From positions 111,115 to 175,114 of the forward strand of contig CAZARI010000001.1 in the NCBI GenBank assembly GCA_964487545.1: 64,000 bases of DNA, in the 5' to 3' direction. The stretch is from SKUL01 sp964487545. GTDB lineage: Bacteria; Bacteroidota; Bacteroidia; Flavobacteriales_D; SKUL01. This document shows positions 8,192 to 17,580 of this stretch, one piece after another; within the stretch, counting starts at the first letter, position 1; every line of letters begins with the position of its first letter. A program made the position numbers and the translations under genes. The notes under the pieces were generated by a model. It saw only the letters and a list, made by a program, of their open reading frames with translations, made no database searches and was not told the origin of the DNA.

Positions 8192-10970
8192 TTTTACGAT
8201 CGAGCTTGACGCGTTGAAAAACAGCAACTATTGTTCCTACCACCATCAAAATACAGCCGATCCACAAAATATTGATCATCGGGAACATCACGGCCTGCAT
8301 CACAATAAACTCTTTGCGGTTGCCTTCGTGCTCTGCGACAACAAAGGTAAACTCTTCGCTTTGTGGATTGATTGCCGAAAAAGCCACTTTCAGTCCGTGC
8401 TGCTCGAGCAATATCGGTTCCGCAATCACAATGGAAGAATCGCGCAGTACAAACATCGGTTCTACATAAGAAATCTGATTGCGCTGATTGACCACGCGAA
8501 TTACGGCACGTGCAGCCACATCGTTCGGTTTGAGATTGAAATTCTCCGGATTACGCACGGTTTTAATCGAATCCAGCATCATCAAACTTACTGTGGTGAA
8601 AATGGTGTCGCCCAACGCAACCACATGTTCTTTGGGCTCAAAGAAACCTTCGGCATCAAGTTCGCGCTCTTCCAGTTCAGCCCAGCGAATGTGCGTGTAC
8701 ACATCTTTGTTAAAGTAGTGCTTGGTATCGGGTTCGGGCACATTTCCAAATCGTTCGTTGATTTGCAAATGCGGACGCAGTTCAAATAACTTCTCTCCCG
8801 CCTGATGCGAATTCCAAAGTGTAATCGGTGGTGTTTCTTGTTCGGTCTCAACATTCAGCATTTCCCAATACATGGGTTGATCCTTGAGAAAGTTCTCTCC
8901 TGCAATATGATCGGTTTTTGCCCGGAAGAAGAAGCCCGAATTATAAACCACTTCGTCCTTTGCGTACTGGCGCGGCAATTTGTCGAAATACTCTACCGTA
9001 TAAAACTGGTTGTGTCCGATGCGCTCCTTGTCGAGGTAATGAATAAAATATTCATTCATTGCCAGTGTGTCGCCTTTAAACAGTAGAATATCGGTCCGAT
9101 TGCTGAATTGTTCGTTCAGTCTGTTGATGTCAATTCCCGAAGTATTTTCTGAGATTTTTACACTTTTTCCGGTTGAGATCAGTGCGCCGAGCATCAGCAG
9201 TCCAAAACCGATATGCGCAATGGACGATCCGGTGATTTTCATTTTTCCCCGGGCAATTCTCAGCATGTAGTCGGTATTGGCGGCAACCGCGAAAATGGAA
9301 GAGAACATCAGCGCAAGTAAGGTGAGTTCATCCCGTTGAAAATTCAGAGCAAAGGCAAAGACCGCGGTCAGCACCACCGAAATCACAAATGACACCGAAA
9401 GGTTGCGCAGCCATTTTTTCATGTCGGTTTTCTTGTAGCTGAAATATTGTCCTACCGCAATCAGCAAGGTCACCATAAAGGCAAATGGAAGCTGCCACTT
9501 ATTGTAGTGCGCAATAACATCCGTCTTGGGCGCCATGCGTCCATCTGCCAGCACCGAAAACACTTCTACATCGGTCCACTCGTAGAGCATGTGTAAAAAT
9601 CCGGCAAAAGGTTCGGCCAGCAGATTATAAACCGGTTTTGACGTTTCGAGTGTAATTTGTGCAGACGACAACAGCAGCACCAGCGATCCGATAAAGATCC
9701 AGAACTCACGCGACCACAGCTCTTCTTCTTTGTTGAGTTTGGGGAAATAGCGGCGGTAGGCTACGAGCAGCATCACCACTGAAATCACCAAAAATATCAG
9801 CATGAGCGGAATGGCCAGATCGATTTTTATTAATACGACCAACAATAGTGCTGCACTGACAATGGTGTATAATCGTCTTTCGCCTTTCAATCCTGCTCCA
9901 ACGGTGATAAAGACAAAGAACAAGAGATAGACCAGCAGTTGTGCCAGCATACCATCGGCGGTAAATGAGTGAACGGAAGTATCGCCCAAAACACCACTGC
10001 GGGTGAGGAAGGTTGAATACAATACAAAGATAAACGAGGAGGTAACCAGTAGATAAGTTGAAAAAATGGATCGGCTTTTATTGCGGTTGATGAGCATCAA
10101 ATGCGCGCCACCCACCAACAACAACCACGGAACAAGCGAGGCGTTTTCTACCGGATCCCACGCCCAAAACCCGCCAAAGCTCAATGCTTCGTATGCCCAG
10201 GCTCCACCCATCAATATTCCGAGTCCCAACGAACCCACGCCAAAAAATGCCCAGGCTATGGATGGTTTAATCCACTCGCGGTACTGGCGCGTGGCAATAC
10301 CCGCTATGGCGTATGCAAATGGGATGAGTGTAGCCGCAAAGCCGAGAAACAGCGTGGGCGGGTGAATCGTCATCCAGTAGTTTTGCAGCAAGGGGTTTAG
10401 TCCGCGGCCATCCTGAAACTGTGGAAAGCTGAGATAATTGGGCAATTGAGTCCATGGCAAACCAACGTTTTCGGGTAATTCGCGAATCAGCATAAACGGG
10501 CTGCTGCCCATTTTGTAGTCGAGAATATATATACCGAGCAGCATGGAACTCAGAAAAGCCTGAACGACTCCAAAGGTGGCCATCACCGGAGACTCCCAGC
10601 GTTTGGCAGTAAAAATAAGAATGTTGCCGAGCACCGCGTGCCAAAACAGCCACAGTAAAAAGCTGCCTTCCTGCCCTTCCCAGAAACAGGAAAAGATAAA
10701 CCGAAGCGGCATAGAAGTGTTGGAGTGTTTCCAGACATAATCGTACTCGAAATACTGGCCGAGGATCATCGTAAACAAGGCAATGATGATTCCCAGTACA
10801 GAAATACTGTGCAGGCGGAATCCCCAGCGACCAACTTTGGCCAGACCCGGGTTGCTTTGGCGAACATCCCACCAGTATGCGATTGCTGAAATTAATGCGG
10901 AAACAAAAGAAAGGATAACGAGGAAATGGCCAATTCGACCAATCCACCAATGCTCACCGATATAATCCAT
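8184..10970 (-). CDS. ccmF: Cytochrome c haem lyase CcmF
   Basis: A 928-residue polytopic membrane protein with about 13-15 helices. It carries the CcmF hallmark segments FEYDYVWKHS (74-83), CFWEGQEGSF (95-104), a His in the WMTIHPPTLFLG segment (199-210), and the tryptophan-rich WWD-type haem-handling motif at 255-284 (WAWDPVENASLVPW inside). The enzyme joins haem delivered by CcmE to apocytochrome CXXCH cysteines at the outer face of the inner membrane. It is longer than E. coli CcmF (about 650) because of a large periplasmic domain in the last 300 residues, which is normal for Bacteroidota. It sits directly after ccmE in the operon. Confidence 0.93.
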   Translation of the reverse strand: MDYIGEHWWIGRIGHFLVILSFVSALISAIAYWWDVRQSNPGLAKVGRWGFRLHSISVLGIIIALFTMILGQYFEYDYVWKHSNTSMPLRFIFSCFWEGQEGSFLLWLFWHAVLGNILIFTAKRWESPVMATFGVVQAFLSSMLLGIYILDYKMGSSPFMLIRELPENVGLPWTQLPNYLSFPQFQDGRGLNPLLQNYWMTIHPPTLFLGFAATLIPFAYAIAGIATRQYREWIKPSIAWAFFGVGSLGLGILMGGAWAYEALSFGGFWAWDPVENASLVPWLLLVGGAHLMLINRNKSRSIFSTYLLVTSSFIFVLYSTFLTRSGVLGDTSVHSFTADGMLAQLLVYLLFFVFITVGAGLKGERRLYTIVSAALLLVVLIKIDLAIPLMLIFLVISVVMLLVAYRRYFPKLNKEEELWSREFWIFIGSLVLLLSSAQITLETSKPVYNLLAEPFAGFLHMLYEWTDVEVFSVLADGRMAPKTDVIAHYNKWQLPFAFMVTLLIAVGQYFSYKKTDMKKWLRNLSVSFVISVVLTAVFAFALNFQRDELTLLALMFSSIFAVAANTDYMLRIARGKMKITGSSIAHIGFGLLMLGALISTGKSVKISENTSGIDINRLNEQFSNRTDILLFKGDTLAMNEYFIHYLDKERIGHNQFYTVEYFDKLPRQYAKDEVVYNSGFFFRAKTDHIAGENFLKDQPMYWEMLNVETEQETPPITLWNSHQAGEKLFELRPHLQINERFGNVPEPDTKHYFNKDVYTHIRWAELEERELDAEGFFEPKEHVVALGDTIFTTVSLMMLDSIKTVRNPENFNLKPNDVAARAVIRVVNQRNQISYVEPMFVLRDSSIVIAEPILLEQHGLKVAFSAINPQSEEFTFVVAEHEGNRKEFIVMQAVMFPMINILWIGCILMVVGTIVAVFQRVKLDRKNG

Positions 10971-10982
10971 GAAAAGTTAGTA

Positions 10983-11369
10983 TCAGGTTTCTATTTTATT
11001 CTCCTCGTTGTACTTCGAGGGGCACTTCATCAGGATATCGGTAGCGGTAAATGTTCCTTCATGAACACGTCCAATCAGCACTACGCTTTCGGAACGCTCA
11101 AAGTCCTGCGGTTTGGCCTGTAACAGCCTAACCTGTCGACGCTCACCTTTATCGTCGAGCATGGTAAAAACGGTGAGTTGCGGGTCAACTTCCGGATTGT
11201 ACATGATTTCTTCTGTCCGGTCGAGTGTACCCACCACGTGGTATTCCCGTCCGGGATTGCTGTATGCCTCATTAAAATCGGCATAAGTACTGGTTTCCGT
11301 CAGCGAGCCGGCGATGGCGCCAACAGCTACCGCAATGACGATAATGGCTATGATGTGTGCTCGTTTCAT
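10983..11369 (-). CDS. ccmE: Haem chaperone CcmE, CXXXY type
   Basis: CcmE takes haem from the CcmABCD complex and passes it to CcmF. The 128-residue protein has one N-terminal anchor helix (residues 5-22) and an OB-fold beta-barrel (about 42-115) typical of the family. The haem-linking residue is a Cys: the motif is CPSKY at 116-120, where proteobacterial CcmE has His in HXXXY. Cys-type CcmE is known from archaea and some anaerobes and belongs to the variant often called System I*. It lies 12 bp upstream of ccmF. Together with the diheme cytochrome next door, this supports c-type cytochrome maturation. Confidence 0.93.
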   Translation of the reverse strand: MKRAHIIAIIVIAVAVGAIAGSLTETSTYADFNEAYSNPGREYHVVGTLDRTEEIMYNPEVDPQLTVFTMLDDKGERRQVRLLQAKPQDFERSESVVLIGRVHEGTFTATDILMKCPSKYNEENKIET

Positions 11370-11419
11370 TTTGCTTTATTTCAGTTTCTTTTCGTCAGTA
11401 TGTTCTGTGCTATACTGGT

Positions 11420-11638
11420 TTATTCCTGCTTTAAATGTTGTTCCTCCAGCTTCTTGAGGCGTTTATCCATCAAAATCAAATAGGTAAATATTCCAATCAA
11501 TACCACCACCACAACGGCCACCACCACGTAAATTTTACCGCTCGAATACATGGTTTCCTCATACCATGCGGCGGCCTGTGTGTGAACAGCACTGAGCATG
11601 ACCGTGAAAAAAGTGATTACCGCTACAAAATGTTTCAT
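11420..11638 (-). CDS. ccmD: CcmD-like small membrane protein
   Basis: A 72-residue protein with an N-terminal signal-like hydrophobic stretch ending in HTQA, then a single strong transmembrane segment (about residues 37-57), then a basic-acidic charged tail (DKRLKKLEEQ). CcmD proteins are short single-span partners of CcmC and CcmE; sequence conservation is weak, so the call rests on length, topology and position between ccmC and ccmE. It overlaps the ccmC stop by 4 bp (ATGA), showing translational coupling. The gene name is therefore tentative. Confidence 0.7.
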   Translation of the reverse strand: MKHFVAVITFFTVMLSAVHTQAAAWYEETMYSSGKIYVVVAVVVVVLIGIFTYLILMDKRLKKLEEQHLKQE

Positions 11639-12651
11639 ATTGATTCGTTGTTTTTCTGAAGCACTGACATTCGGTATTGCAGGGTATACATCCAGTATCC
11701 CAGCAAAATCCAGCCAATTACGGCAGGGTAAAACACGGTTCGCAGTGCGCTGTCGAGATCGTATTTGCTAAAAGCCGGATTGCCTCCTTTTCCAGGGTGC
11801 AGCGAGTCGGTGAACCGGGGAAGGATTAGCAGCAGCACGACCAGCATGGTAAATGCAAAAATATTGTACACCGCCGTGACCCGACCGCGTTTTTCTTCAT
11901 CGTCGATGCTGTTGCGAAGAATCATATAGGCCACGTACATCAGAAAGGTTACCGCCGCTCCGTTCAATTGAGGGTCACTCACCCACCAGGCATTCCAGGT
12001 AAATCTGGCCCAGATAGAGCCGGTTAATAATCCGAGAATACAAAACACCAACCCCACTCTTACGCTCTGCTCGGCTTTGATGTCGTGCAGCATGTTTCCA
12101 TTGCCCAGATAGCGAATGCCCTGCACCACCGAAATACCCATCAAAAAAAACATGGTAAACCACATGGGCACATGAAACACCAGGTTGCGAATGGTTTCGT
12201 TCAGAATTTCGCGGTTGGGAAAGGTAAAGCCCGAACCGGCCACATTTACCAATTGATCGGCACATGGTGCATCTTCAACTGCTCCGGTTTCAAATCCACG
12301 GCCGAAAAAAGCCTCGGGATAGAAAATGGTGCCGTCGTTTTCACTGCGCACCAGCAAATGAAAAAAGGGCGCTTCGGTGTGATCGGGAAAATCAAAAGTG
12401 GCGCGCAGCGATGTGGGGGATGACACTTCTATATGACTTGCGCAAATTCTTTTCTCTCCATTGGTCACCCATGCGCGAACACTTTCAGTAAAGTGGGTGT
12501 TATAACCGGTGATGATGATGGAATGATTGCCGGGTGAAACCTGTGATTCTGAGACTTGAACAACGCTTGGTGAAAGTGGGGTGACGAGGCTAATTAAGAG
12601 CACGTAAAAGAGGATAAGCATACCCCCGATTTTCCACCACCAATGCCTCAT
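11635..12651 (-). CDS. ccmC: CcmC/CcsA-type haem delivery protein with periplasmic insert
   Basis: CcmC loads haem on CcmE using a tryptophan-rich periplasmic loop; here that loop includes TWNAWWVSDPQLNGAAV. Six helices of the classical CcmC core lie in the C-terminal two-thirds. Between the first helix and that core there is an extra soluble periplasmic domain of about 110 residues (SVVQVSESQVSPGNHSI onward) with a beta-sandwich look, not present in E. coli CcmC; it is common in Bacteroidota homologues as far as I recall. I used the ATG at 12651, which gives the compact MRHWWWKIGG start; upstream residues overlap the end of ccmB. It is followed by ccmD with 4 bp overlap. Confidence 0.85.
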   Translation of the reverse strand: MRHWWWKIGGMLILFYVLLISLVTPLSPSVVQVSESQVSPGNHSIIITGYNTHFTESVRAWVTNGEKRICASHIEVSSPTSLRATFDFPDHTEAPFFHLLVRSENDGTIFYPEAFFGRGFETGAVEDAPCADQLVNVAGSGFTFPNREILNETIRNLVFHVPMWFTMFFLMGISVVQGIRYLGNGNMLHDIKAEQSVRVGLVFCILGLLTGSIWARFTWNAWWVSDPQLNGAAVTFLMYVAYMILRNSIDDEEKRGRVTAVYNIFAFTMLVVLLLILPRFTDSLHPGKGGNPAFSKYDLDSALRTVFYPAVIGWILLGYWMYTLQYRMSVLQKNNESI

Positions 12652-12664
12652 TTTACACCTGTTT

Positions 12665-13333
12665 TTAATCGCGCCAAAGGTAGGGAAATAAAACGTAAGC
12701 CAATGCCAGCACCACGGCATTGATCAACACCAAAAAGAGGGCGTTCTTCCAATTGTCAAACAAGGAAATTCCGATCAATGCATTGTGCGACAATCTGATT
12801 ACAGAAAGCAACAACGGAATCACTACTGGCATTCCAAGAATGGCCATTATACCAAAGGCGTTGTTTGTTTTTGAGGCGATGGCCGCAATCATGGTCAGCG
12901 CGGTGGCTATTCCAGAACTTCCCAGCACCAGCGCGGCAATCAGCGAAGGCCAATGACTTTCAACAAGCACTTCCGAACCGATAAAAAGCGAAAAGAAAAA
13001 CAAACTCAGCACGCCGAGAAACACCATCAGCATCACGTTGTAAATCATCTTTGCCAGCACCACTCCCTGTGGTGAAACCATGGTGTACCAGTAAAATGCG
13101 AGGCCAGGTTTATCGTTTTGAAACGATTTGGCCGTGGCGTTAAAAGCCGCAAACAACAAGATAATCCAGAACAAAGCATTCCAAGTTCTGGCATCAACCA
13201 ACTCGCGAAAGCTCAAATAAGCCACAAAAATGGTAGAAAGCACATAAAGTAATACACCGCCAAGGGCGTGCTTCTGACGCATTTCCAGTTTAAAATCCTT
13301 TCGGATTAAATAACCAACTTCTGTGAGGATCAT
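12665..13333 (-). CDS. ccmB: Haem exporter permease CcmB
   Basis: A 222-residue protein with six transmembrane helices and the CcmB pattern: N-terminal RKDFKLEMRQK, a conserved FQND segment, SPQ at the third helix and the GIATALTMIAAIASKTN stretch. CcmB is the ABC permease of the CcmABCD complex that powers release of holo-CcmE. The ATPase partner CcmA is not next to it, so it must be encoded elsewhere. It is the first gene of the operon; 13 bp separate it from ccmC. The upstream 185 bp (13334-13518), shared with the divergent FkbM gene, should hold the operon promoter, though I could not identify a convincing one. Confidence 0.9.
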   Translation of the reverse strand: MILTEVGYLIRKDFKLEMRQKHALGGVLLYVLSTIFVAYLSFRELVDARTWNALFWIILLFAAFNATAKSFQNDKPGLAFYWYTMVSPQGVVLAKMIYNVMLMVFLGVLSLFFFSLFIGSEVLVESHWPSLIAALVLGSSGIATALTMIAAIASKTNNAFGIMAILGMPVVIPLLLSVIRLSHNALIGISLFDNWKNALFLVLINAVVLALAYVLFPYLWRD

Positions 13334-13518
13334 AACGCCTCAAAAATAGCTGTTCCACATTAAATCACCCGATGCCTGCAAACTCATTCTGCCTTGATAC
13401 GTTAATAATTGCCAAAATCCATCATACCGGTGTTGTCTTGCGCTGCTTGGCTTTCGATTTTCATTCTGCACACAGTTTATTTATTTAGTCCGCCTCAGGT
13501 TTACTACATTCGCAGACC

Positions 13519-14442
13519 ATGAGAGTATGGTTGAATCAATTATCGCGATATACTTTTCACAGTTGGTACCGGCTTCATAAAATCGTGCACCGTTATCTCC
13601 TGGATCACATTCGTGTAGATGGAACGGTGAATCTTTGCATCGAGGGATTGCACTTTAAGATGTTTTCGCACGGCGACGACGGCATTGTTGATGCGCTGTA
13701 TTTTTCGCCCGAAAATTATGGCGAATACGAAGAAGTGAATCTATTTGGTTCGCTCGCAAAAAAATCGAAAGTTATTTTTGATGTTGGCGCCAACACGGGT
13801 TTGTATAGCATTGTTTCAAAACTGTCGAACCCCTCCTCTACCGTTTATGCATTTGAACCCTACGACACCAATTTGAAACGGTTAAAAAAGAATGCTTCAC
13901 TCAACGGGGTTAGTGATATTGAAGTCATTGCGCAAGCGGTGGGCAACAGCACCGAAAAACTGGACTTTGCCGTTCCGGAATCTGCGCAGGTGTGTGATGT
14001 ACTTTCGGCAGACGTAGCGTTTACCGAACAATTTACCGAGACCTACAACGGATTTAAAACCGTGAAAGTGCCGCAAACCCGGCTCGATACTTTTGTAGAA
14101 GACCACAACCTGCGGGGAGTCGATCTGATGAAAATCGATGTTGAAAACTTTGAGCTCGAAGTGCTGACAGGCGCCAAAGAAATGGTGGCCGAGCACAAAC
14201 CGGTGATCATGGCCGAGATGTTTGTCGATGAATCGCGAAAAAAGTTTTTCAATAACCACCTGAAACCACTCGGTTATTTTTGCTATTTAATTGGAAAAAA
14301 AGGCCTGTTTCGCTCCACCGAGCTGGTCAACAACCCCGACTGCCGCAATTACCTTTTTTCATGCAGGAAAAGTTCCTCGCCTTATCTGTCCTATTCGGAA
14401 CCCGAACGCATTGCCAGCGAACTGACTTCGGCGCATGAATAA
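13519..14442 (+). CDS. FkbM family methyltransferase
   Basis: A SAM-dependent O-methyltransferase of 307 residues. Motif I is VIFDVGANTGLYS, motif II is VYAFEPYDTNLKRL, and the later DLMKIDVENFELEVL segment is the FkbM-specific IDxExxE region. Such enzymes usually methylate a sugar hydroxyl of a glycan or lipid. It stands alone on the plus strand between the divergent ccmB gene and the S74-like gene. The acceptor is unknown. A second FkbM gene and a remnant lie at 50.4-51.5 kb, with low resemblance outside the motifs. Confidence 0.88.
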   Translation: MRVWLNQLSRYTFHSWYRLHKIVHRYLLDHIRVDGTVNLCIEGLHFKMFSHGDDGIVDALYFSPENYGEYEEVNLFGSLAKKSKVIFDVGANTGLYSIVSKLSNPSSTVYAFEPYDTNLKRLKKNASLNGVSDIEVIAQAVGNSTEKLDFAVPESAQVCDVLSADVAFTEQFTETYNGFKTVKVPQTRLDTFVEDHNLRGVDLMKIDVENFELEVLTGAKEMVAEHKPVIMAEMFVDESRKKFFNNHLKPLGYFCYLIGKKGLFRSTELVNNPDCRNYLFSCRKSSSPYLSYSEPERIASELTSAHE

Positions 14443-14686
14443 AATTGCAGATTGAATTTCACTAGTTTAGGCGCTCTTCACTCCTGACTATCAAGCTTTA
14501 CCGACATTTAAAACTGCTTTTGCAAAATCGTGGTGCAACCTTAAATGGGTTTATTCGTTCATATTGACCGTCTTGTATTGATAATTTTCGATGAAGGCGT
14601 TTTTATTACATATAAAAGAACGTTAACTTTAGACCAAAACAACATTTAAGCGTCATAACTATTAACCTCATTTATACTTTAGGATT

Positions 14687-16162
14687 ATGTTCAGAAATTT
14701 AATTGTTGGCGGATTGCTCTTATTCGCCACCTTTACGTACGCTCAGAATATAGCTATCAACACCACTGGCAACGCGCCACACAATTCTGCCATGCTCGAC
14801 ATTACCGCAAACAACCGCGGATTGCTCATCCCACGGATGACATTGGTCCAAAGAAACAACATTGCCGCGCCAGCCACTGGGCTGTTGATATACCAAACCA
14901 ACAACACACCGGGGTTTTACTATTTCGATGGCACCGTTTGGCTGCACCTGGGAGCCAATAACTGGCGTCTCACCGGAAACGCAGGAACCAATGCCACTAC
15001 CAATTTTATTGGCACCACCGACAATCAGGCACTGCGCATCCGAACCAACAATGCCGCCCGATTGGAAATCACCACCACCGGACAGTTGCGTGCGTTTTAT
15101 AATGGGACGGCCGCTGCACCCACCTATTCGTTTAATGCCAATACCAATACCGGAATATATAGACCGGCTGCCAATTCGTTGGGTTTTTCTACCAGCGGTG
15201 TGGAGAGAGTTAGGATAGGATCCTTTAATGGAAGTGTCGGTATTGGAAGGGTTCCGTGTTGTGGTGGTTTGGGTGGTTCTATGGTGGATATTTTTCAACC
15301 TTTAGAAGTAGGAAATGATGATGGCATTAACCTTCAAGCGACAATTGGTTACTGGTATGCTATGGATGTAGCAATACAACCCGAACTTTCTGCGTATGGT
15401 TTTGTAGGTTATTCTACACGCCCTTGGTGGCGTATGTATTCTTTGGGGTATTTCGTGGGTTCGGAAAGGGCTAAGAAAAAAGAAATAATGCCCATCAATC
15501 AAAACAAAACATTGGAAGAACTCGTGATGCAAGACATCAAAAAAATTAGCCCTTCATTTTATTATTACAAACAACAAAATAACACACCAGCATTTTCTCA
15601 CGACACCAGATACCGCCCTCACTTTCAACTCGGCGTAATCGTTGATGAGTCACCGGACTATATATTAGACGAAAGCTTATCGTCAGTTGATGTTTATGCT
15701 GTGGCTTCACTCTCTTTGGCTGGCGTGAAATATAATCATACAAGGATTAATGAAATCGAAAGTAAATTAACGCACTCCATGACAATTAACGATTTTGGCA
15801 GTATTTCAGAGCAAAATAATTGGGTGTTTGTTAAGTACGATGATGCATTTATTAGTGAACTCGACGGAACAATCCCAACCGTAAATATTACCCCCGTAAG
15901 TGAACGTGAGTTAAAATTGCGCATAGCTCAAAAAACGAACGATGGTTTTGAAGTAATAGCCGATGCTGACGATATTGAGACGATTTCTTTTGATTGGTTC
16001 GCGATTGCTAAAGTTAGTGCAACCAAAGTAGAACGAAATACAGATCCTAATGTGGTGGATGAAAATATATTAAAGAAGATTCACTTAACTCCTGAAGAGA
16101 AGCAAAAAGTGATTAATCACTACTCTAACATTGAACCCAGCTCATCTCCCCGAACAGAATAA
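14687..16162 (+). CDS. Secreted tail-fibre-like protein with S74-like C-terminal domain
   Basis: The 491-residue protein has a signal peptide (first 19 residues, ending TYAQ) and an N-terminal repeat-like beta domain of the kind seen in Bacteroidota surface fibres (NSAMLDITANNRGLLIPRM, then GLLIYQT, FYYFDGTVWLHLG). A YRPAANSLGFSTSGVERVRIG stretch resembles fibre shaft repeats. Residues from about 260 on begin SERAKKKEIMPIN, like the start of an intramolecular chaperone of endosialidase (Peptidase S74), but the catalytic Ser-Lys dyad is not obvious and the rest is divergent. By eye, the second half is clearly more AT-rich than the first half. No phage genes surround it, so it is more likely a surface adhesin. 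Confidence 0.7.
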   Translation: MFRNLIVGGLLLFATFTYAQNIAINTTGNAPHNSAMLDITANNRGLLIPRMTLVQRNNIAAPATGLLIYQTNNTPGFYYFDGTVWLHLGANNWRLTGNAGTNATTNFIGTTDNQALRIRTNNAARLEITTTGQLRAFYNGTAAAPTYSFNANTNTGIYRPAANSLGFSTSGVERVRIGSFNGSVGIGRVPCCGGLGGSMVDIFQPLEVGNDDGINLQATIGYWYAMDVAIQPELSAYGFVGYSTRPWWRMYSLGYFVGSERAKKKEIMPINQNKTLEELVMQDIKKISPSFYYYKQQNNTPAFSHDTRYRPHFQLGVIVDESPDYILDESLSSVDVYAVASLSLAGVKYNHTRINEIESKLTHSMTINDFGSISEQNNWVFVKYDDAFISELDGTIPTVNITPVSERELKLRIAQKTNDGFEVIADADDIETISFDWFAIAKVSATKVERNTDPNVVDENILKKIHLTPEEKQKVINHYSNIEPSSSPRTE

Positions 16163-16401
16163 GATTCAGAAGAATGAATGGCTAAAGACTTAGATTCCAA
16201 AATCGTACGAGTAAAATATCCTGATAAAAACTTTAGCACCTTCTGGCTAGTACTCAGTTGTGACAGAAAGTAATCGGCCAATCAACCAACAGCATCCAAA
16301 ATGCATTAGGAAATTCCCCTAAACATTTCCCCTATTCACTGGTTTTAACTTACCGTAACCCACAGGTACTGCCTTTTGTTGGTACCTTTAATTTGGTCTG
16401 T

Positions 16402-17520
16402 ATGAAACCATTTTTTCCTTCTTTGTTATTACCAGTTGCCCTATTGATTGGTTTAACCGCTTTTTCGTGCGGACCGCGAAAAATTGCCGAATCACAAAAT
16501 GGCGAAATCAAAATTACCGAATTGGCCAGCGGACTGAATCATCCATGGGCCATGGCTTTTTTACCCGATGGGCGGTTGTTGGTGACCGAGCGCTCGGGTG
16601 ACTTGCGCATTTTGCAGCAAGACACCACACTATCCAATCCGCTGGAAGGTGTGCCAGAGGTATTTAGCAGAGATCAGGGCGGATTACTCGACGTGGCGCT
16701 GCACCCGCAATTCAACGAAAACCAACGCGTGTACCTGTCGTTTGCCGAAGCAGGTGAAAACAACACCGCTGCCACTTCACTCGGTTTCGGTACACTTTCG
16801 GGAAATGCCATTCACAATTTTGAGGTAATCTTCAGACAAGGCCCGAAGGTTGAAGGCGGCCGTCACTTCGGAAACCGCATCATCTTTCAAGACGAATATT
16901 TGTTTTTAGCACTTGGCGATCGCGGCCAGAAAGACCCAGCACAGGATTTATCCAATCAAATCGGCACCGTGATTAGAATTAACCCCGATGGCACTATTCC
17001 CGATGACAATCCCTTTGTGGATCAGGAAAATGCTGCTGCCGAAATCTGGTCATACGGTCACCGAAACATTCAGGCAGCGGCCGTAGATCCCAACACCGGC
17101 TTGATTTGGGTTGGCGAAATGGGACCGCAAAACGGCGATGAATTAAATATCGTGGAGCGGCAACTAAACTACGGATGGCCCGAGGTGTCGTGGGGTGAAA
17201 ACTACGATGGATCACCGATTCCCGATCACAACACGCGACCTGAATTTACCGATGCTCAATTGGTGTGGACACCCGTAATCTCTCCCTCGGGAATGATTTT
17301 TTACTCTGGCGATATGTTTCCCGAGTGGAAAAACAAAATGATTGTCGGTGGACTCACCACAAAAGAACTCGTTGTTGTGGACATCAACAACCGCACGGCC
17401 AGCGAATCGCATCGGATAACGATTGGTGAGCGCGTTCGCGATGTACAACAGGCCCCCGACGGTTCTGTTTATGTGATTACCGACGTCAGCAACGGAAAGA
17501 TTTTGCGGCTAACCAGATAA
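16402..17520 (+). CDS. PQQ-dependent sugar dehydrogenase family lipoprotein
   Basis: A six-bladed propeller enzyme of the soluble aldose dehydrogenase (glucose/sorbosone dehydrogenase) family. Conserved landmarks are LNHPWAMAFLPDGRLLVTER near the N-terminus, GGLLDVALHPQF, GRHFGNRIIFQ, LFLALGDRG, the EIWSYGHRN segment (which includes the PQQ-contacting Arg/His area), EMGPQNGDELN and NYGWPEVSWG. It probably oxidises sugars in the periplasm. The ATG at 16402 gives a lipoprotein signal with lipobox TAFSC; a longer frame starts with TTG and adds only MVC. About 240 bp separate it from the previous gene. No partner cytochrome adjoins it. Confidence 0.9.
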   Translation: MKPFFPSLLLPVALLIGLTAFSCGPRKIAESQNGEIKITELASGLNHPWAMAFLPDGRLLVTERSGDLRILQQDTTLSNPLEGVPEVFSRDQGGLLDVALHPQFNENQRVYLSFAEAGENNTAATSLGFGTLSGNAIHNFEVIFRQGPKVEGGRHFGNRIIFQDEYLFLALGDRGQKDPAQDLSNQIGTVIRINPDGTIPDDNPFVDQENAAAEIWSYGHRNIQAAAVDPNTGLIWVGEMGPQNGDELNIVERQLNYGWPEVSWGENYDGSPIPDHNTRPEFTDAQLVWTPVISPSGMIFYSGDMFPEWKNKMIVGGLTTKELVVVDINNRTASESHRITIGERVRDVQQAPDGSVYVITDVSNGKILRLTR

Positions 17521-17529
17521 GGCAATAGG

Positions 17530-17559
17530 TTTGCCTCCGCTTTAAAAGCATTATATTTC
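17530..17559 (+). promoter_or_regulatory. Candidate Bacteroidota-type promoter for the HMA gene
   Basis: TTTG at 17530-17533 and TATATTTC at 17552-17559, 18 bp apart, resemble the TTG/TAnnTTTG consensus; the last base differs. It sits 22 bp before the ATG at 17581. Motif match only. Confidence 0.4.
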
Positions 17560-17580
17560 GGATTCAAATACATTGAATTC

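Noticed and set aside
10066..10400. Overlapping plus-strand frames inside ccmF
   Set aside because: They are antisense shadows of a clearly conserved gene.
14687..16162. Prophage tail-fibre gene marking a phage
   Set aside because: No other phage structural, lysis or integrase genes occur nearby; such proteins are common as surface proteins in Bacteroidota.
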